DNA of 64,000 nt from Azospirillum formosense (GTDB taxonomy: Bacteria > Pseudomonadota > Alphaproteobacteria > Azospirillales > Azospirillaceae): positions 1,535,001 to 1,599,000 of the forward strand of contig NZ_CP159403.1 of assembly GCF_040500525.1 (NCBI RefSeq), in the 5' to 3' direction. The notes under the pieces were generated by a model. It was given only the letters and a program-made list of their open reading frames with translations, made no database searches and was not told where the DNA came from. This document shows positions 47,726-56,375 of this stretch, piece after piece. Each line of letters starts with the position of its first letter. Positions within the stretch are counted from its first letter, which is position 1. A program made the translations under genes and the position numbers.

Positions 47726-48319
47726 TCAGTCGCGGTCCGGCACCGGACCACCGGAATGGAACCGCGCGCCGTGGTCGCTCTCGCGCCGCTCCTCCACCGC
47801 CGCCATCAGCCGGGACTTCGCGGTGGCGCGGCTGTCGGAAGACACCGCCGCCGTCTCGCCCGGTGGCTGGCTCCGCGCGGCGGAACGCACGCCGTTCAGC
47901 GCCGCCAGGAAGCCGGTGGCCGGGCGCATGGCCCTGCCGCCCCGCAACCCCGGAGGCGCCTCCACCGGCGATGATGCCGGGGGCTGCGGCTTCCCCGCGG
48001 CGACGGGAACGACGTCGGCCTCAGGCTCGTCTCCGGCCTCCGCCTCTCCGGCCGGAGCCCGCCGCTCGGCGGCCTCGGCGTGGGCCAGCGAGGTGGCGCG
48101 CTCCACGACCAGCGTCCGGCATTCGCCGTCCAGCGTCTCGTAAACGCGCTTGGCCTCGTTCAGTTCATGCAGGTCTTCCGTTTCCAGCGTGCGGTCCAGC
48201 GCGCTGGAGAGCAACCGGAACTCCAGCACGCCCGGCACCCGCGCCTCGTCCACGGCGCGCTTCAGCACGCCGACGGCTTGCAGGGTTTCACGGTCCAAAG
48301 TGCCTTCGGGCATCGACAT
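47726..48319 (-). CDS. Hypothetical protein, 197 aa
   Basis: Residues 1-85 are helical and charged (ETLQAVGVLKRAVDEARVPG, then SSALDRTLETEDLHELNEAK); residues 90-150 form a Pro/Ala-rich linker, and the C-terminus is basic. No motif or family recognised and no membrane span. Start at MSMPEG (48319) or the second Met at 48313. Probably cotranscribed with the following hypothetical gene. Confidence 0.6.
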   Translation of the reverse strand: MSMPEGTLDRETLQAVGVLKRAVDEARVPGVLEFRLLSSALDRTLETEDLHELNEAKRVYETLDGECRTLVVERATSLAHAEAAERRAPAGEAEAGDEPEADVVPVAAGKPQPPASSPVEAPPGLRGGRAMRPATGFLAALNGVRSAARSQPPGETAAVSSDSRATAKSRLMAAVEERRESDHGARFHSGGPVPDRD

Positions 48320-48372
48320 GCTGTGGGTTGATCGGCGGGATCACCCGAAATATCGGCTGAGGCCCGGCGGGG

Positions 48373-49131
48373 TCAAGTGCGATCCGGCACCGGTCCGGCT
48401 TCATCCTCCGGTTCGACGGCACCGCGTCTTTGCAGCCACAGGGCGACCAGCCAGCACAGCGTGGCCCAGCCCGCGCCGACGCACCAGCCCGCCAGGACGT
48501 CGGTCGGCCAATGGACGCCCAGATAGACGCGGCTGCACCCGACCAGCAGCGTCACCGCCATCGCGACGACGAGCACATAGGCCTTCTGCCGCCTCCCCTC
48601 GACGAAGCGGGCCAGCATGGCGCCCAGGGTCAGGAACACGACCGCCGACAGCAGCGAATGGCCGCTGGGAAAGCTGGCGGTGAAGACGATGTCGCCGTGG
48701 GGGACGATGTCCGGCCGCTCCCGCCCGATCTGGTTCTTCAGCAGGCCGCTGATCGCCATGCCGCCGCCGACCGACAGCAGCACCAGGAGCGACGCCCCGC
48801 GCTTCCCCTGGAGCAGAAGGAAACCCACCGTCACCGCGGTGATCAGCGACAGGACGGTGATGCTGCCCAGCGCCGTGACGTCGCGCGCCGCGTTGTGAAG
48901 CCAGGGCGGCCCCAGCGGCATCGCCGGGTCGCCGGCCACCCGCAGCGCCATCAGCACCGCGCGGTCGAAGGCCGCCGTCTCGCCCTCGATCACCTCGCCG
49001 GCCAGCAGGGCGAAGGCCAGGATCAGCCCGGCGCTGACCGCCATCCCGACGAGAAGCCTCAACTCGTGCCGGCCGAGCCTCGTCCAGAAGCCGGGTGCCC
49101 TCAATCCTGCCAGCGCCATCGCCCGTCCCAT
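48373..49131 (-). CDS. PAP2-family membrane phosphatase
   Basis: 252 residues, six membrane segments. The three PAP2 motifs are intact: KNQIGRERP, PSGH in ASFPSGHSLLSAV, and SRVYLGVHWPTDVLAG with the catalytic histidines. Such enzymes dephosphorylate lipid phosphates such as phosphatidate or undecaprenyl pyrophosphate, with the active site on the periplasmic side. Start at 49131; a second ATG four codons in is about as likely. Divergent from ahcY. Confidence 0.9.
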   Translation of the reverse strand: MGRAMALAGLRAPGFWTRLGRHELRLLVGMAVSAGLILAFALLAGEVIEGETAAFDRAVLMALRVAGDPAMPLGPPWLHNAARDVTALGSITVLSLITAVTVGFLLLQGKRGASLLVLLSVGGGMAISGLLKNQIGRERPDIVPHGDIVFTASFPSGHSLLSAVVFLTLGAMLARFVEGRRQKAYVLVVAMAVTLLVGCSRVYLGVHWPTDVLAGWCVGAGWATLCWLVALWLQRRGAVEPEDEAGPVPDRT

Positions 49132-49242
49132 GCCTCCCGTCCGTCACAGACCGGTTATGGGAACGCCGGCCCGCAGGAAAAAGGTCCGCCGGGCCGGAAC
49201 GGCTGCGGCCGGGCGCCCGGCCCCTGGCATTCGGTCCACAAA

Positions 49243-49260
49243 CATAAAGATATCTTTATG
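49243..49260 (+). promoter_or_regulatory. Perfect palindrome upstream of ahcY (candidate SahR operator)
   Basis: CATAAAGATATCTTTATG, an 18-bp perfect palindrome 104 bases before the ahcY start. It resembles operators described for ArsR-family SahR regulators of S-adenosylhomocysteine metabolism in proteobacteria. The regulator gene is not in this window. Confidence 0.6.
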
Positions 49261-49363
49261 CTTGCGGGGTTCCGAATGCGCTGCTACACCAGCGCCACAG
49301 CGGGCCGGTGCGCCCGCCCCTTTTCATTGCTGTACCGCAAACAGCCCCCCAGGAGACTCCCCG

Positions 49364-50668
49364 ATGGCCGCGCCCGCCAACTTCACCGACTACAAGGTCA
49401 AGGACATCAGCCTCGCCGAGTGGGGCCGCAAGGAAATCACCATCGCCGAGACCGAGATGCCCGGCCTGATGGCGCTGCGCGCGGAGTTCGGCGAGTCCAA
49501 GCCGCTGGCCGGCGCCCGCATCGTCGGCTGCCTGCACATGACCATCCAGACCGCCGTGCTGATCGAGACGCTGACCGCGCTCGGCGCGACCGTCCGCTGG
49601 TCGTCGTGCAACATCTTCTCGACCCAGGACCAGGCCGCCGCCGCCATCGCCGCCGCCGGGATCCCGGTCTTCGCCTGGAAGGGCGAGACGGAGGAGGAGT
49701 TCTGGTGGTGCATCGAGCAGACCCTTCGTGGTCCCGATGGTTGGACCCCGAACATGATCCTGGACGACGGCGGCGACGTCACCCAGATCATGCACGACAA
49801 GTATCCGGAGATGCTGGCCGAGGTCCGCGGCCTGTCGGAGGAGACCACCACCGGCGTCCACCGTCTCTATGAGATGATGAAGAAGGGCACGCTGAAGGTT
49901 CCGGCCATCAACGTGAACGACAGCGTCACCAAGTCGAAGTTCGACAACCTCTACGGCTGCCGCGAGTCGCTGGTCGACGGCATCAAGCGCGCCACCGACG
50001 TGATGGTGGCCGGCAAGGTCGCCGTGGTCGCCGGCTACGGCGACGTGGGCAAGGGCTCGGCCGCCTCGCTGCGCTCGCAGGGCGCGCGCGTTCTGGTGAC
50101 GGAGATCGACCCGATCACCGCGCTCCAGGCCGCCATGGAAGGCTATCAGGTCGTGACCATGGACGAGGCCGCGCCGCAGGGCGACATCTTCGTCACTGCG
50201 ACCGGCAACGTCGATGTGATCACGCTGGACCACATGCGCGCCATGAAGGACCGCGCCATCGTCTGCAACATCGGCCACTTCGACAGCGAGATCCAGATCG
50301 AGGCCCTTCGCAACTACAAGTGGGAAGAGGTCAAGCCGCAGGTTGACGAGGTCGTCTTCCCCGATGGCAAGCGCCTGATCGTCCTGGCCCAGGGCCGTCT
50401 CGTGAACCTGGGCTGCGCCACGGGCCACCCGAGCTTCGTGATGAGCGCCAGCTTCACCAACCAGGTGCTGGCCCAGATCGAGCTGTGGACCAACGCCGCC
50501 AGCTACGAGAACAAGGTCTACGTCCTGCCGAAGCACCTGGACGAGAAGGTCGCCCGCCTGCATCTGGACAAGATCGGCGCCAAGCTGACCACGCTGTCGG
50601 CCAAGCAGGCCGAGTACATCGGCGTGAAGGTCGAAGGCCCGTTCAAGCCGGACCACTACCGCTACTAA
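49364..50668 (+). CDS. ahcY: Adenosylhomocysteinase
   Basis: 434 residues, the usual length for SAH hydrolase (EC 3.3.1.1), which splits S-adenosylhomocysteine to adenosine and homocysteine in the methyl cycle. NAD-binding Rossmann motif VVAGYGDVGKGSAASLRSQG, substrate-binding blocks NVNDSVTKSKFDNLYGCRES and IVCNIGHFDSEIQ, and the C-terminal FKPDHYRY. Start by AGGAG site nine bases before ATG 49364. A strong terminator follows. A palindrome upstream suggests specific control. Confidence 0.97.
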   Translation: MAAPANFTDYKVKDISLAEWGRKEITIAETEMPGLMALRAEFGESKPLAGARIVGCLHMTIQTAVLIETLTALGATVRWSSCNIFSTQDQAAAAIAAAGIPVFAWKGETEEEFWWCIEQTLRGPDGWTPNMILDDGGDVTQIMHDKYPEMLAEVRGLSEETTTGVHRLYEMMKKGTLKVPAINVNDSVTKSKFDNLYGCRESLVDGIKRATDVMVAGKVAVVAGYGDVGKGSAASLRSQGARVLVTEIDPITALQAAMEGYQVVTMDEAAPQGDIFVTATGNVDVITLDHMRAMKDRAIVCNIGHFDSEIQIEALRNYKWEEVKPQVDEVVFPDGKRLIVLAQGRLVNLGCATGHPSFVMSASFTNQVLAQIELWTNAASYENKVYVLPKHLDEKVARLHLDKIGAKLTTLSAKQAEYIGVKVEGPFKPDHYRY

Positions 50669-50692
50669 GCGGGTCCGGACGGATCGGAACGG

Positions 50693-50723
50693 AAAGGGCC
50701 GCCCCACGGGGCGGCCCTTTTTG
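50693..50723 (+). terminator. Rho-independent terminator of ahcY
   Basis: Hairpin AAAGGGCCGCCCC / GGGGCGGCCCTTT with loop ACG, followed by TTTTT, starting 25 bases after the ahcY stop. AAA on the 5' side allows bidirectional use. Confidence 0.88.
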
Positions 50724-50747
50724 CGTTTGGGGGGTGTTGAAGGCGGT

Positions 50748-50862
50748 TGCCCCCACCCTTCCCACGGCTTCGCCGCGGGCCCCTTCCCTCCCCCGCTGAC
50801 GCAGGAGAAGGAAATCCAGTCCCCTCCCCTGCGAAGCGGGGGAGGGCTAGGGAAGGGGCAAG
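50748..50862. repeat. Dispersed palindromic repeat, copy 2
   Basis: Matches the repeat at 26083-26172 in GCCCCCACC, CCTCCCCCGCTGACGC, CCCCTCCCCTGCG and GCGGGGGAGGG, with a further 25-base insertion near its left end. The outer arms CCCCTTCCCT and AGGGAAGGGG pair over a long stem. It lies between convergent ahcY and the lipoprotein gene. Confidence 0.65.
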
Positions 50863-50882
50863 ACCTTCCCTACCGCCGAACC

Positions 50883-51470
50883 CTACCGCCGCACCATCGG
50901 CGCCAGATCCTTGCGGATGCCGGCGTCCAGCCGGGCGTTCAGGTCGTCCATCATGCGGCGGACGAGGTCCTGCAGGGTCGCCTCGCGGTCGGCCACCGAG
51001 ATGTTCTCCGGCACCGTGGTGGAGTGCGTCACCGTCGCCTTGGTCATGCCGCGGAAGGTCGATTCGCCGGGCAGCTCGCCGTTGACCTCCACCTCGATCC
51101 GCCCGTCGTAGCGCTGGGCCTGATCGTTGGTGAAGTAGCCCTTCACCCCGCCGGTCTTGGGAAGCTGGACCTCGACGATGCTGGCGTCGCGGATGGTGAC
51201 GCGGACGCGGCCCGGCCCGCCCGCGGCCTGCAGCCGCTCGTTGGCCCAGCGGCGCACCGCCTCGGCGGGCGGCAGGGGGATGCGCTGGTCGACGGCGGTG
51301 CCGGCCGGCCGGTGGGCGTCCACCACGTCGACGCCGCCCGCGCTCAGGACGATCGGGCCGAAGTTGGAGTAGTCGATGGGCCGGGGCGCCGGACGCGGCG
51401 GCGTGCTCTGGCAGGCCGACAGGGCCACGGTGGCGAGAGCGGCGGCGAGAACGAAACGGCGGGTGGGCAT
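50883..51470 (-). CDS. Lipoprotein of unknown function, 195 aa
   Basis: Start ATG 51470 gives MPTRRFVLAAALATVALSAC, a signal peptide with lipobox LSAC, so the mature protein begins with a lipidated Cys20. The remainder has SNFGPIVLSAGGVDVVDAH, then GRVRVTIRDASIVEVQLPKT and a C-terminal helix RRMMDDLNARLDAGIRK. A longer frame upstream is unlikely because the ribosome-binding site CGGAG sits before this ATG. Family not recognised. Probably outer-membrane or periplasm anchored. Confidence 0.82.
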   Translation of the reverse strand: MPTRRFVLAAALATVALSACQSTPPRPAPRPIDYSNFGPIVLSAGGVDVVDAHRPAGTAVDQRIPLPPAEAVRRWANERLQAAGGPGRVRVTIRDASIVEVQLPKTGGVKGYFTNDQAQRYDGRIEVEVNGELPGESTFRGMTKATVTHSTTVPENISVADREATLQDLVRRMMDDLNARLDAGIRKDLAPMVRR

Positions 51471-51564
51471 GATCGCTCCGGTTGGACAGGACGTCGATAG
51501 AACGAAAAACGGCGCGGCACTATAGCCGCGCCGCCTCATGAGCGCATCCGGAACCTGGAGCCCC

Positions 51565-52512
51565 TTACTTCGCCGTCCCGTAGACCCGGTCGAGGTCCGC
51601 GTCGTCGAAGTGGTAGGCGGTGGAGCAGAACTGGCAGACCACCTCGACGCGCCCGTCGTCGATCTTCAGGCTCTGCACCTCGTCGCGCGGCAGGCGGGAC
51701 AGCATGTCCGACACCCGCTCGCGCGAGCAGCGGCAGCCGAAGCGCAGGGCCTTGGGCTGCCACACCCGAACGCCGTCCTCGTGGAACAGGCGGAACAGCA
51801 GGTCGCGGGCCGGCAGTTCCGGGTCGAGAAGCTCGTCGCCGGTGGTGCTGGACAGCAGGACCATGGCGCGGCGCCACGCGTCCTCGTCGCCGGAGCCGAG
51901 CACCTTCTCCGTGGCGTCCTGCGGCAGGCGCTGGATCATGATGCCGCCGGCCCGCCAGGCGCCCTTGCCGCCGTCCGGCAGGGTCTCCTGGTCCACCGAC
52001 ACGGTCAGGCCCGTGTCGATCTGCTCCGACTGGCGGAAATAGTGCTGCACGCAGTCGGCCAGCGTCTTGCCGTACAGCTCGACGATGCCCTGGTAGCGCT
52101 CGGTGTTCGGCCCCTGGTCCACGGTGAAGGCGATGTGGCCCTTGCCGAGCAGGGCCGGCGCCGGGGCGATCGTCACGTCGTCGCCGGCCTTGGCCAGCGC
52201 CTCCTCGTCGAACTGGGCGTAGGCGCGGATGTCGCCGACCGAGGTGATGTCCGCCACCATCAGCCGGACCGGACCGTCGCCCTTGGTCTGGAGCGTGAAG
52301 ATGCCGTCGTACTTCAGCATGCTGGACAGCAGCATGGCGAGCGTCATCGTCTCGGCCAGGAAGCGGGCGACCGGCTCCGGATAGGCGTGGCGGGTCAGGA
52401 TTTCGTCCAGCGCGGGGCCCAGCTTCACCATGCGGCCGCGCAGGCGCGACGCCTCGATCTGGAAGGGCAGAACGAGATCGTCGGCGATCGGGTGGACGGA
52501 AGGATCGTCCAT
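51565..52512 (-). CDS. hslO: Redox-regulated chaperone Hsp33
   Basis: 315 residues from the ATG at 52512 (GAGG site upstream); the frame can be extended to 52539. N-terminal substrate-binding domain with FLAETMTLAMLLSSMLKYDG and the C-terminal redox switch CRCSRERV ... CQFC, four cysteines that bind zinc and form disulfides on oxidation. It protects proteins in bleach or peroxide stress. Followed by the lipoprotein gene and preceded by argF on the same strand. Confidence 0.94.
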   Translation of the reverse strand: MDDPSVHPIADDLVLPFQIEASRLRGRMVKLGPALDEILTRHAYPEPVARFLAETMTLAMLLSSMLKYDGIFTLQTKGDGPVRLMVADITSVGDIRAYAQFDEEALAKAGDDVTIAPAPALLGKGHIAFTVDQGPNTERYQGIVELYGKTLADCVQHYFRQSEQIDTGLTVSVDQETLPDGGKGAWRAGGIMIQRLPQDATEKVLGSGDEDAWRRAMVLLSSTTGDELLDPELPARDLLFRLFHEDGVRVWQPKALRFGCRCSRERVSDMLSRLPRDEVQSLKIDDGRVEVVCQFCSTAYHFDDADLDRVYGTAK

Positions 52513-52625
52513 GATGTCCTCGAAGTTACGACAGGCCATGGCCCGGCGCCACCAGCCCGCTCATCGCGGGGGGCGGCGCCGGGCCATGGCTCCAATTCCA
52601 AGGGCTCTTAGCCCCACAAGTGCTC

Positions 52626-53540
52626 TTAAATAGTGGCGCCGAGGCACCATGCCAGTATGGCCTTCTGGGCGTGCAGGCGATTTTCCGCCTCGTCCCAGAC
52701 GACCGAGTGCCGGCCGTCGATCACCCCGTCGGTCACCTCCTCCCCGCGGTGGGCGGGCAGGCAGTGCATGAACAGGGCGTCGGGGGCGGCCAGATCCATC
52801 AGCGCCTCGTTGACCTGATAAGGGCTCAGGATCGCCGCCCGCTCGTCCACGTCGGTGTTGTGCATGGAGGCCCAGGCGTCGGTGACCACGCAGTCGGCGC
52901 CGCGCACGGCCTCCTCCGGCGAGGTGGTGACGGTGATCCGCCCGCCCTCGCGCTTCACCCAGTCCAGCAGTTCCGGCGCCGGGCCGTAGATCTCCGGGCA
53001 GCCGAGGCGGATCTCCACGCCCAGGCGCACCGCGACATGGACCCAGCTCACCGCCACGTTGTTGACGTCGCCGATCCAGGCCACCGTGCGCCCCTCGATG
53101 GGGCCGCGATGCTCCTCGAAGGTCATCACGTCGGCCATGATCTGGCAGGGGTGCGACTGGTCGGTCAGGCCGTTGATGATCGGCACCGAGGCGAACTCGG
53201 CCAGCTCGTGCACGCGCTCCTCGCCCATGGTGCGGACCATCACCGCGTCCACGTAGCGCGACAGCACGCGGGCGGTGTCGCCGATGGTCTCGCCGCGGCC
53301 GAGCTGCATGTCGTCGGGCTTCAGCACCACCACGTCGCCGCCGAGCTGGCGCATGCCCACCTCGAAGGAGACGCGGGTGCGGGTGGACGGCTTCTCGAAG
53401 ATCATCGCCAGTGTACGGCCCGCGAACAGCGAGCGGTAGGCCGGGATGTCCTTCTTGATGGTCGCGGCCATGGCGAGGATCTGGCGCAGGGTCGCCTTGT
53501 CCAGCCGGTCGATGTCGAGGAAATGACGGACGGCGGACAT
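52626..53540 (-). CDS. argF: Ornithine carbamoyltransferase
   Basis: 304 residues. Carbamoyl-phosphate-binding motif STRTR, HPCQ block in TDQSHPCQIMADVMTFEEHR, and the catalytic HCLPAHRGEEV. It makes citrulline from ornithine and carbamoyl phosphate in arginine synthesis. The ATG at 53540 overlaps the argD stop by one base (TGATG), so argD-argF are coupled. The frame runs further upstream only as a shadow of argD. Confidence 0.96.
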   Translation of the reverse strand: MSAVRHFLDIDRLDKATLRQILAMAATIKKDIPAYRSLFAGRTLAMIFEKPSTRTRVSFEVGMRQLGGDVVVLKPDDMQLGRGETIGDTARVLSRYVDAVMVRTMGEERVHELAEFASVPIINGLTDQSHPCQIMADVMTFEEHRGPIEGRTVAWIGDVNNVAVSWVHVAVRLGVEIRLGCPEIYGPAPELLDWVKREGGRITVTTSPEEAVRGADCVVTDAWASMHNTDVDERAAILSPYQVNEALMDLAAPDALFMHCLPAHRGEEVTDGVIDGRHSVVWDEAENRLHAQKAILAWCLGATI

Positions 53541-54709
53541 CACACCAGCTCCTTGGCGGTCTTGGCGAGGATGGCCACGGCCTCCTCCACCTCGGCCTCG
53601 CCGATGTTCAGCGGCGGCAGCAGGCGCACGACGTTGTCGCCCGCCGGAACGGACAGCAGGCCGTTGGCGCGCAGCGCAGCAACCACGTCGCCGACCGCCG
53701 GGCCGCAGGCGAGGCCGAGCATCAGCCCCTTGCCGCGCACGCCCGTGAAGACCGACGGGTTTTCGGCCACCAGCCCGGCCAGCCGGTCCTGAAGCAGGCC
53801 GCCGATGCGCTGCACATGGTCGAGGAAGCCGGGCTCCAGCACCTTGTCCAGCACGGCGTTGCCGACGGCGGTGGCCAGCGGGTTGCCGCCGTAGGTCGAG
53901 CCGTGGGTGCCGGCGGTCATGCCCGACGCCGCCTTCTCGGTGGCGAGGCAGGCGCCCAGCGGGAAGCCGCCGCCGATGCCCTTGGCCACCGCCATGACAT
54001 CCGGCGTGATGCCGGCCCACTCATGGGCGAACAGCTTGCCGGTGCGGCCCATGCCGCACTGGATCTCGTCCAGGAACAGCAGCAGCCCGTGCTGGTCGCA
54101 CAGCGCGCGCAGGCCGCGCAGGAACTCGACCGAGCCGGCGCGGATGCCGCCCTCGCCCTGGATCGGCTCCAGGCAGATGGCCGCGGTGCGGTCGGTGATG
54201 GCGTTGCGCACCGCCTCCAGGTCGCCGAAGGGCACGAGGTCGAAGCCGTCGAGCAGCGGGCCGAAACCCTTGATCAGCTTCTCCTGCTGGGCCGCCGACA
54301 CCGCCGCCAGCGTGCGGCCGTGGAAGGCCTGCTCGAAGGTGATGATGCGGGTGCGGGCCTTGTCGCCCTTTTCATAGTGGTACTTGCGGATCAGCTTGGC
54401 GCCGCACTCCCACGCCTCGGCGCCCGAGTTCGTGAAGAACACGGTGTCGGCGAAGGTGGCGTCGGTCAGCCGCTTGGCGAGGCTCTCCTGCCCGGCGACC
54501 CGGAACAGGTTGGAGGTGTGCCACAGCTTGTGGGCCTGGGCGGTCAGCGCCTCGACCAGATAGGGATTCGCGTGGCCGAGGACGTTCACCGCCACACCGG
54601 CGGCGAAGTCGAGGAATCGTCGCCCGTCGGTCGCGTACAGATACGGACCTTCGCCGCGCTCGAACACGATGTCGGCGCGGGCATATGTGGGCATGACGAC
54701 CGGAATCAC
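53540..54709 (-). CDS. argD: Acetylornithine aminotransferase
   Basis: 389 residues, class III PLP-dependent aminotransferase. Aromatic/glycine residues that anchor PLP are seen in TNSGAEAWECGAKLIRKYHY, Asp in FLDEIQCGMGRTGKLFAHEW and the Schiff-base Lys in VMAVAKGIGGGFPLGA. It makes N-acetylornithine in arginine synthesis. Followed by argF. The start MIPVVMPTYARADIVFERGE has the usual family N-terminus. About 70 bases downstream of it (upstream in transcription) is a leader with no visible attenuator. Confidence 0.96.
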   Translation of the reverse strand: MIPVVMPTYARADIVFERGEGPYLYATDGRRFLDFAAGVAVNVLGHANPYLVEALTAQAHKLWHTSNLFRVAGQESLAKRLTDATFADTVFFTNSGAEAWECGAKLIRKYHYEKGDKARTRIITFEQAFHGRTLAAVSAAQQEKLIKGFGPLLDGFDLVPFGDLEAVRNAITDRTAAICLEPIQGEGGIRAGSVEFLRGLRALCDQHGLLLFLDEIQCGMGRTGKLFAHEWAGITPDVMAVAKGIGGGFPLGACLATEKAASGMTAGTHGSTYGGNPLATAVGNAVLDKVLEPGFLDHVQRIGGLLQDRLAGLVAENPSVFTGVRGKGLMLGLACGPAVGDVVAALRANGLLSVPAGDNVVRLLPPLNIGEAEVEEAVAILAKTAKELV

Positions 54710-54844
54710 AGCGAAAACCTCCGAATGAGGAAAGCCCGGCGGACACCCTCGCCCGCCGGGAACCGTCGAATATCAAGATGTCACTTCAGCCTGTCAACGG
54801 ATTGGCTACGCCGACCGGCTGAATTCGGCCGAATTCCGGCGGAT

Positions 54845-55648
54845 TTACGCCTTCAGCTTGTAGCCCGTCTTCAGCATGCGCCAGGCCAGCCACCACAGGC
54901 CGCCGTTGACCGCCAGCATGACGAGAATCCCGATCCCCAGCGTGCCGTCCGACCGCCCGATGAAGCCGTAGCGGAATCCGTCGATCATGTAGAAGAACGG
55001 ATCGAAATGGGCGATCCACCAGAAGACCGGCGGCAGCGTCTCCACCGAATAGAAGGTGCCGGACAGGAAGGACAGCGGCGTCACCACGAAGTTGGTCACC
55101 GCCGCGATGTTGTCGAACTTCTCCGACCAGATGCCGCCGACCAGACCGAGCAGCGACAGCAGCATCGAGGCCATCAGGGCGTGGAAGATGACGAACTCCG
55201 GGTGGGCGATGCGCACCGGGACGAAGGCCCAGATCGCCAGACCGGTGACCAGCCCGACCAGCAAGCCGCGCGTCACCCCGCCCATGACGAAGCCGAAGGC
55301 CAGTTCCAGCGGGGCCATCGGCGGCATCAGGATGTCGACGATGTTGCCCTGGACCTTCGCGATCACCACGGAGGAGGAGGTGTTGGCGAAGGCGTTCTGG
55401 GCCATCGCCATCATGATCAGGCCGGGGGCCAGGAACTCCAGATAGGGCACCGTGCCGATCATCCGCACCGCGCCGCCCAGGGCCAGCGCGAAGACGGCGT
55501 AGAACAGCAGGGTCGTGACCACGGGCGCCCAGACGGTCTGCTGGTGCACCTTCAGGAACCGGCGCACCTCGCGCGCGTAGAGGGTCCACAGGCCGACCCA
55601 GTTGACGGCGCCGACCTGGCGGGGCATGGGAGGGAGAGGATGAGTCAT
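54845..55648 (-). CDS. ABC-2 type transporter permease
   Basis: 267 residues, start at ATG 55648 (MTHPLPPMPRQVGAVNWVGL). Six membrane segments and the ABC-2 block SFLSGTFYSVETLPPVFWWI, then HFDPFFYMIDGFRYGFIG. Permeases of this type export drugs, polysaccharide or lipids when paired with an ATPase. No ATPase gene adjoins it, so the partner must be elsewhere. It is divergent to recX. Confidence 0.88.
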   Translation of the reverse strand: MTHPLPPMPRQVGAVNWVGLWTLYAREVRRFLKVHQQTVWAPVVTTLLFYAVFALALGGAVRMIGTVPYLEFLAPGLIMMAMAQNAFANTSSSVVIAKVQGNIVDILMPPMAPLELAFGFVMGGVTRGLLVGLVTGLAIWAFVPVRIAHPEFVIFHALMASMLLSLLGLVGGIWSEKFDNIAAVTNFVVTPLSFLSGTFYSVETLPPVFWWIAHFDPFFYMIDGFRYGFIGRSDGTLGIGILVMLAVNGGLWWLAWRMLKTGYKLKA

Positions 55649-55728
55649 CGCACCACGATTCACAGGATTGGACCGGACTTTAGGGCGCGCCGCACGTTCC
55701 GGCAACCGCCCCCGGACGGGAGACAGCC

Positions 55729-56289
55729 ATGACCCGCGACCAGCCGCCGGCCCGCAAGCCGCCGCGCCGCGTCACCGCCCAGTATCTGGAGAACGCGGCC
55801 CTGCACTATCTCCAGCGCTTCGCCAGCTCCTCGGCCAGCCTGCGCCGCGTGCTGATGCGCAAGGTCGACCGCTCCGCCCAGGCCCACGGCACCGACCCGG
55901 CGGAGGGCGCGCGCTGGGTCGAGGACCTGATCGCCCGCTACCTGCGCAGCGGCCTGCTCAACGACACGGCCTACGCGGAGATGCGCGCGGCCAGCCTGCA
56001 CCGCCGCGGCACGTCGACCCGCGCCATCCGCGAGAAGCTGTCCGCCAAGGGAATCGGCCGCGACGAGGCCGACCGCGCGCTGGAGTCGCTGGACGAAGAG
56101 GTGGAGGGCGACCTGAACCTAACCGCCGCCCTGGCGCTGGCCCGCCGCCGCCGGCTCGGCCCCTACCGCCTGCCCGAAAAGCGCGCGGAGTTCCGCGACA
56201 AGGATCTGGCGGCGCTGGGCCGCGCCGGCTTCGCCTACGACATCGCCCGGCGGGTGGTGGACGCCGAAGACCCCGACTCGGTGGAGTAA
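55729..56289 (+). CDS. recX: Regulatory protein RecX
   Basis: 186 residues of three-helix repeats. RecX blocks are TAQYLENAALHYLQRFASSS, then VLMRKVDRSA, WVEDLIARYLRSGLLNDTAY and REKLSAKGIGRDEADRALES. It inhibits RecA filament extension. GGGAG site seven bases before ATG. recA is not next to it here. The annotation is by family resemblance, and RecX is variable in sequence. Confidence 0.86.
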   Translation: MTRDQPPARKPPRRVTAQYLENAALHYLQRFASSSASLRRVLMRKVDRSAQAHGTDPAEGARWVEDLIARYLRSGLLNDTAYAEMRAASLHRRGTSTRAIREKLSAKGIGRDEADRALESLDEEVEGDLNLTAALALARRRRLGPYRLPEKRAEFRDKDLAALGRAGFAYDIARRVVDAEDPDSVE

Positions 56290-56375
56290 CCCCGTCCCCG
56301 CCGCGGCCCGTTCGCCCCGCCCGGCTGTTGTTCGGCAAACGCCTTCGGGAACGCCACCGGTTCGGGGAAACAGAC

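Noticed and set aside
49200..49363. SAH riboswitch upstream of ahcY
   Set aside because: No riboswitch core could be recognised; the only clear structure is the 18-bp palindrome and a normal ribosome-binding site.
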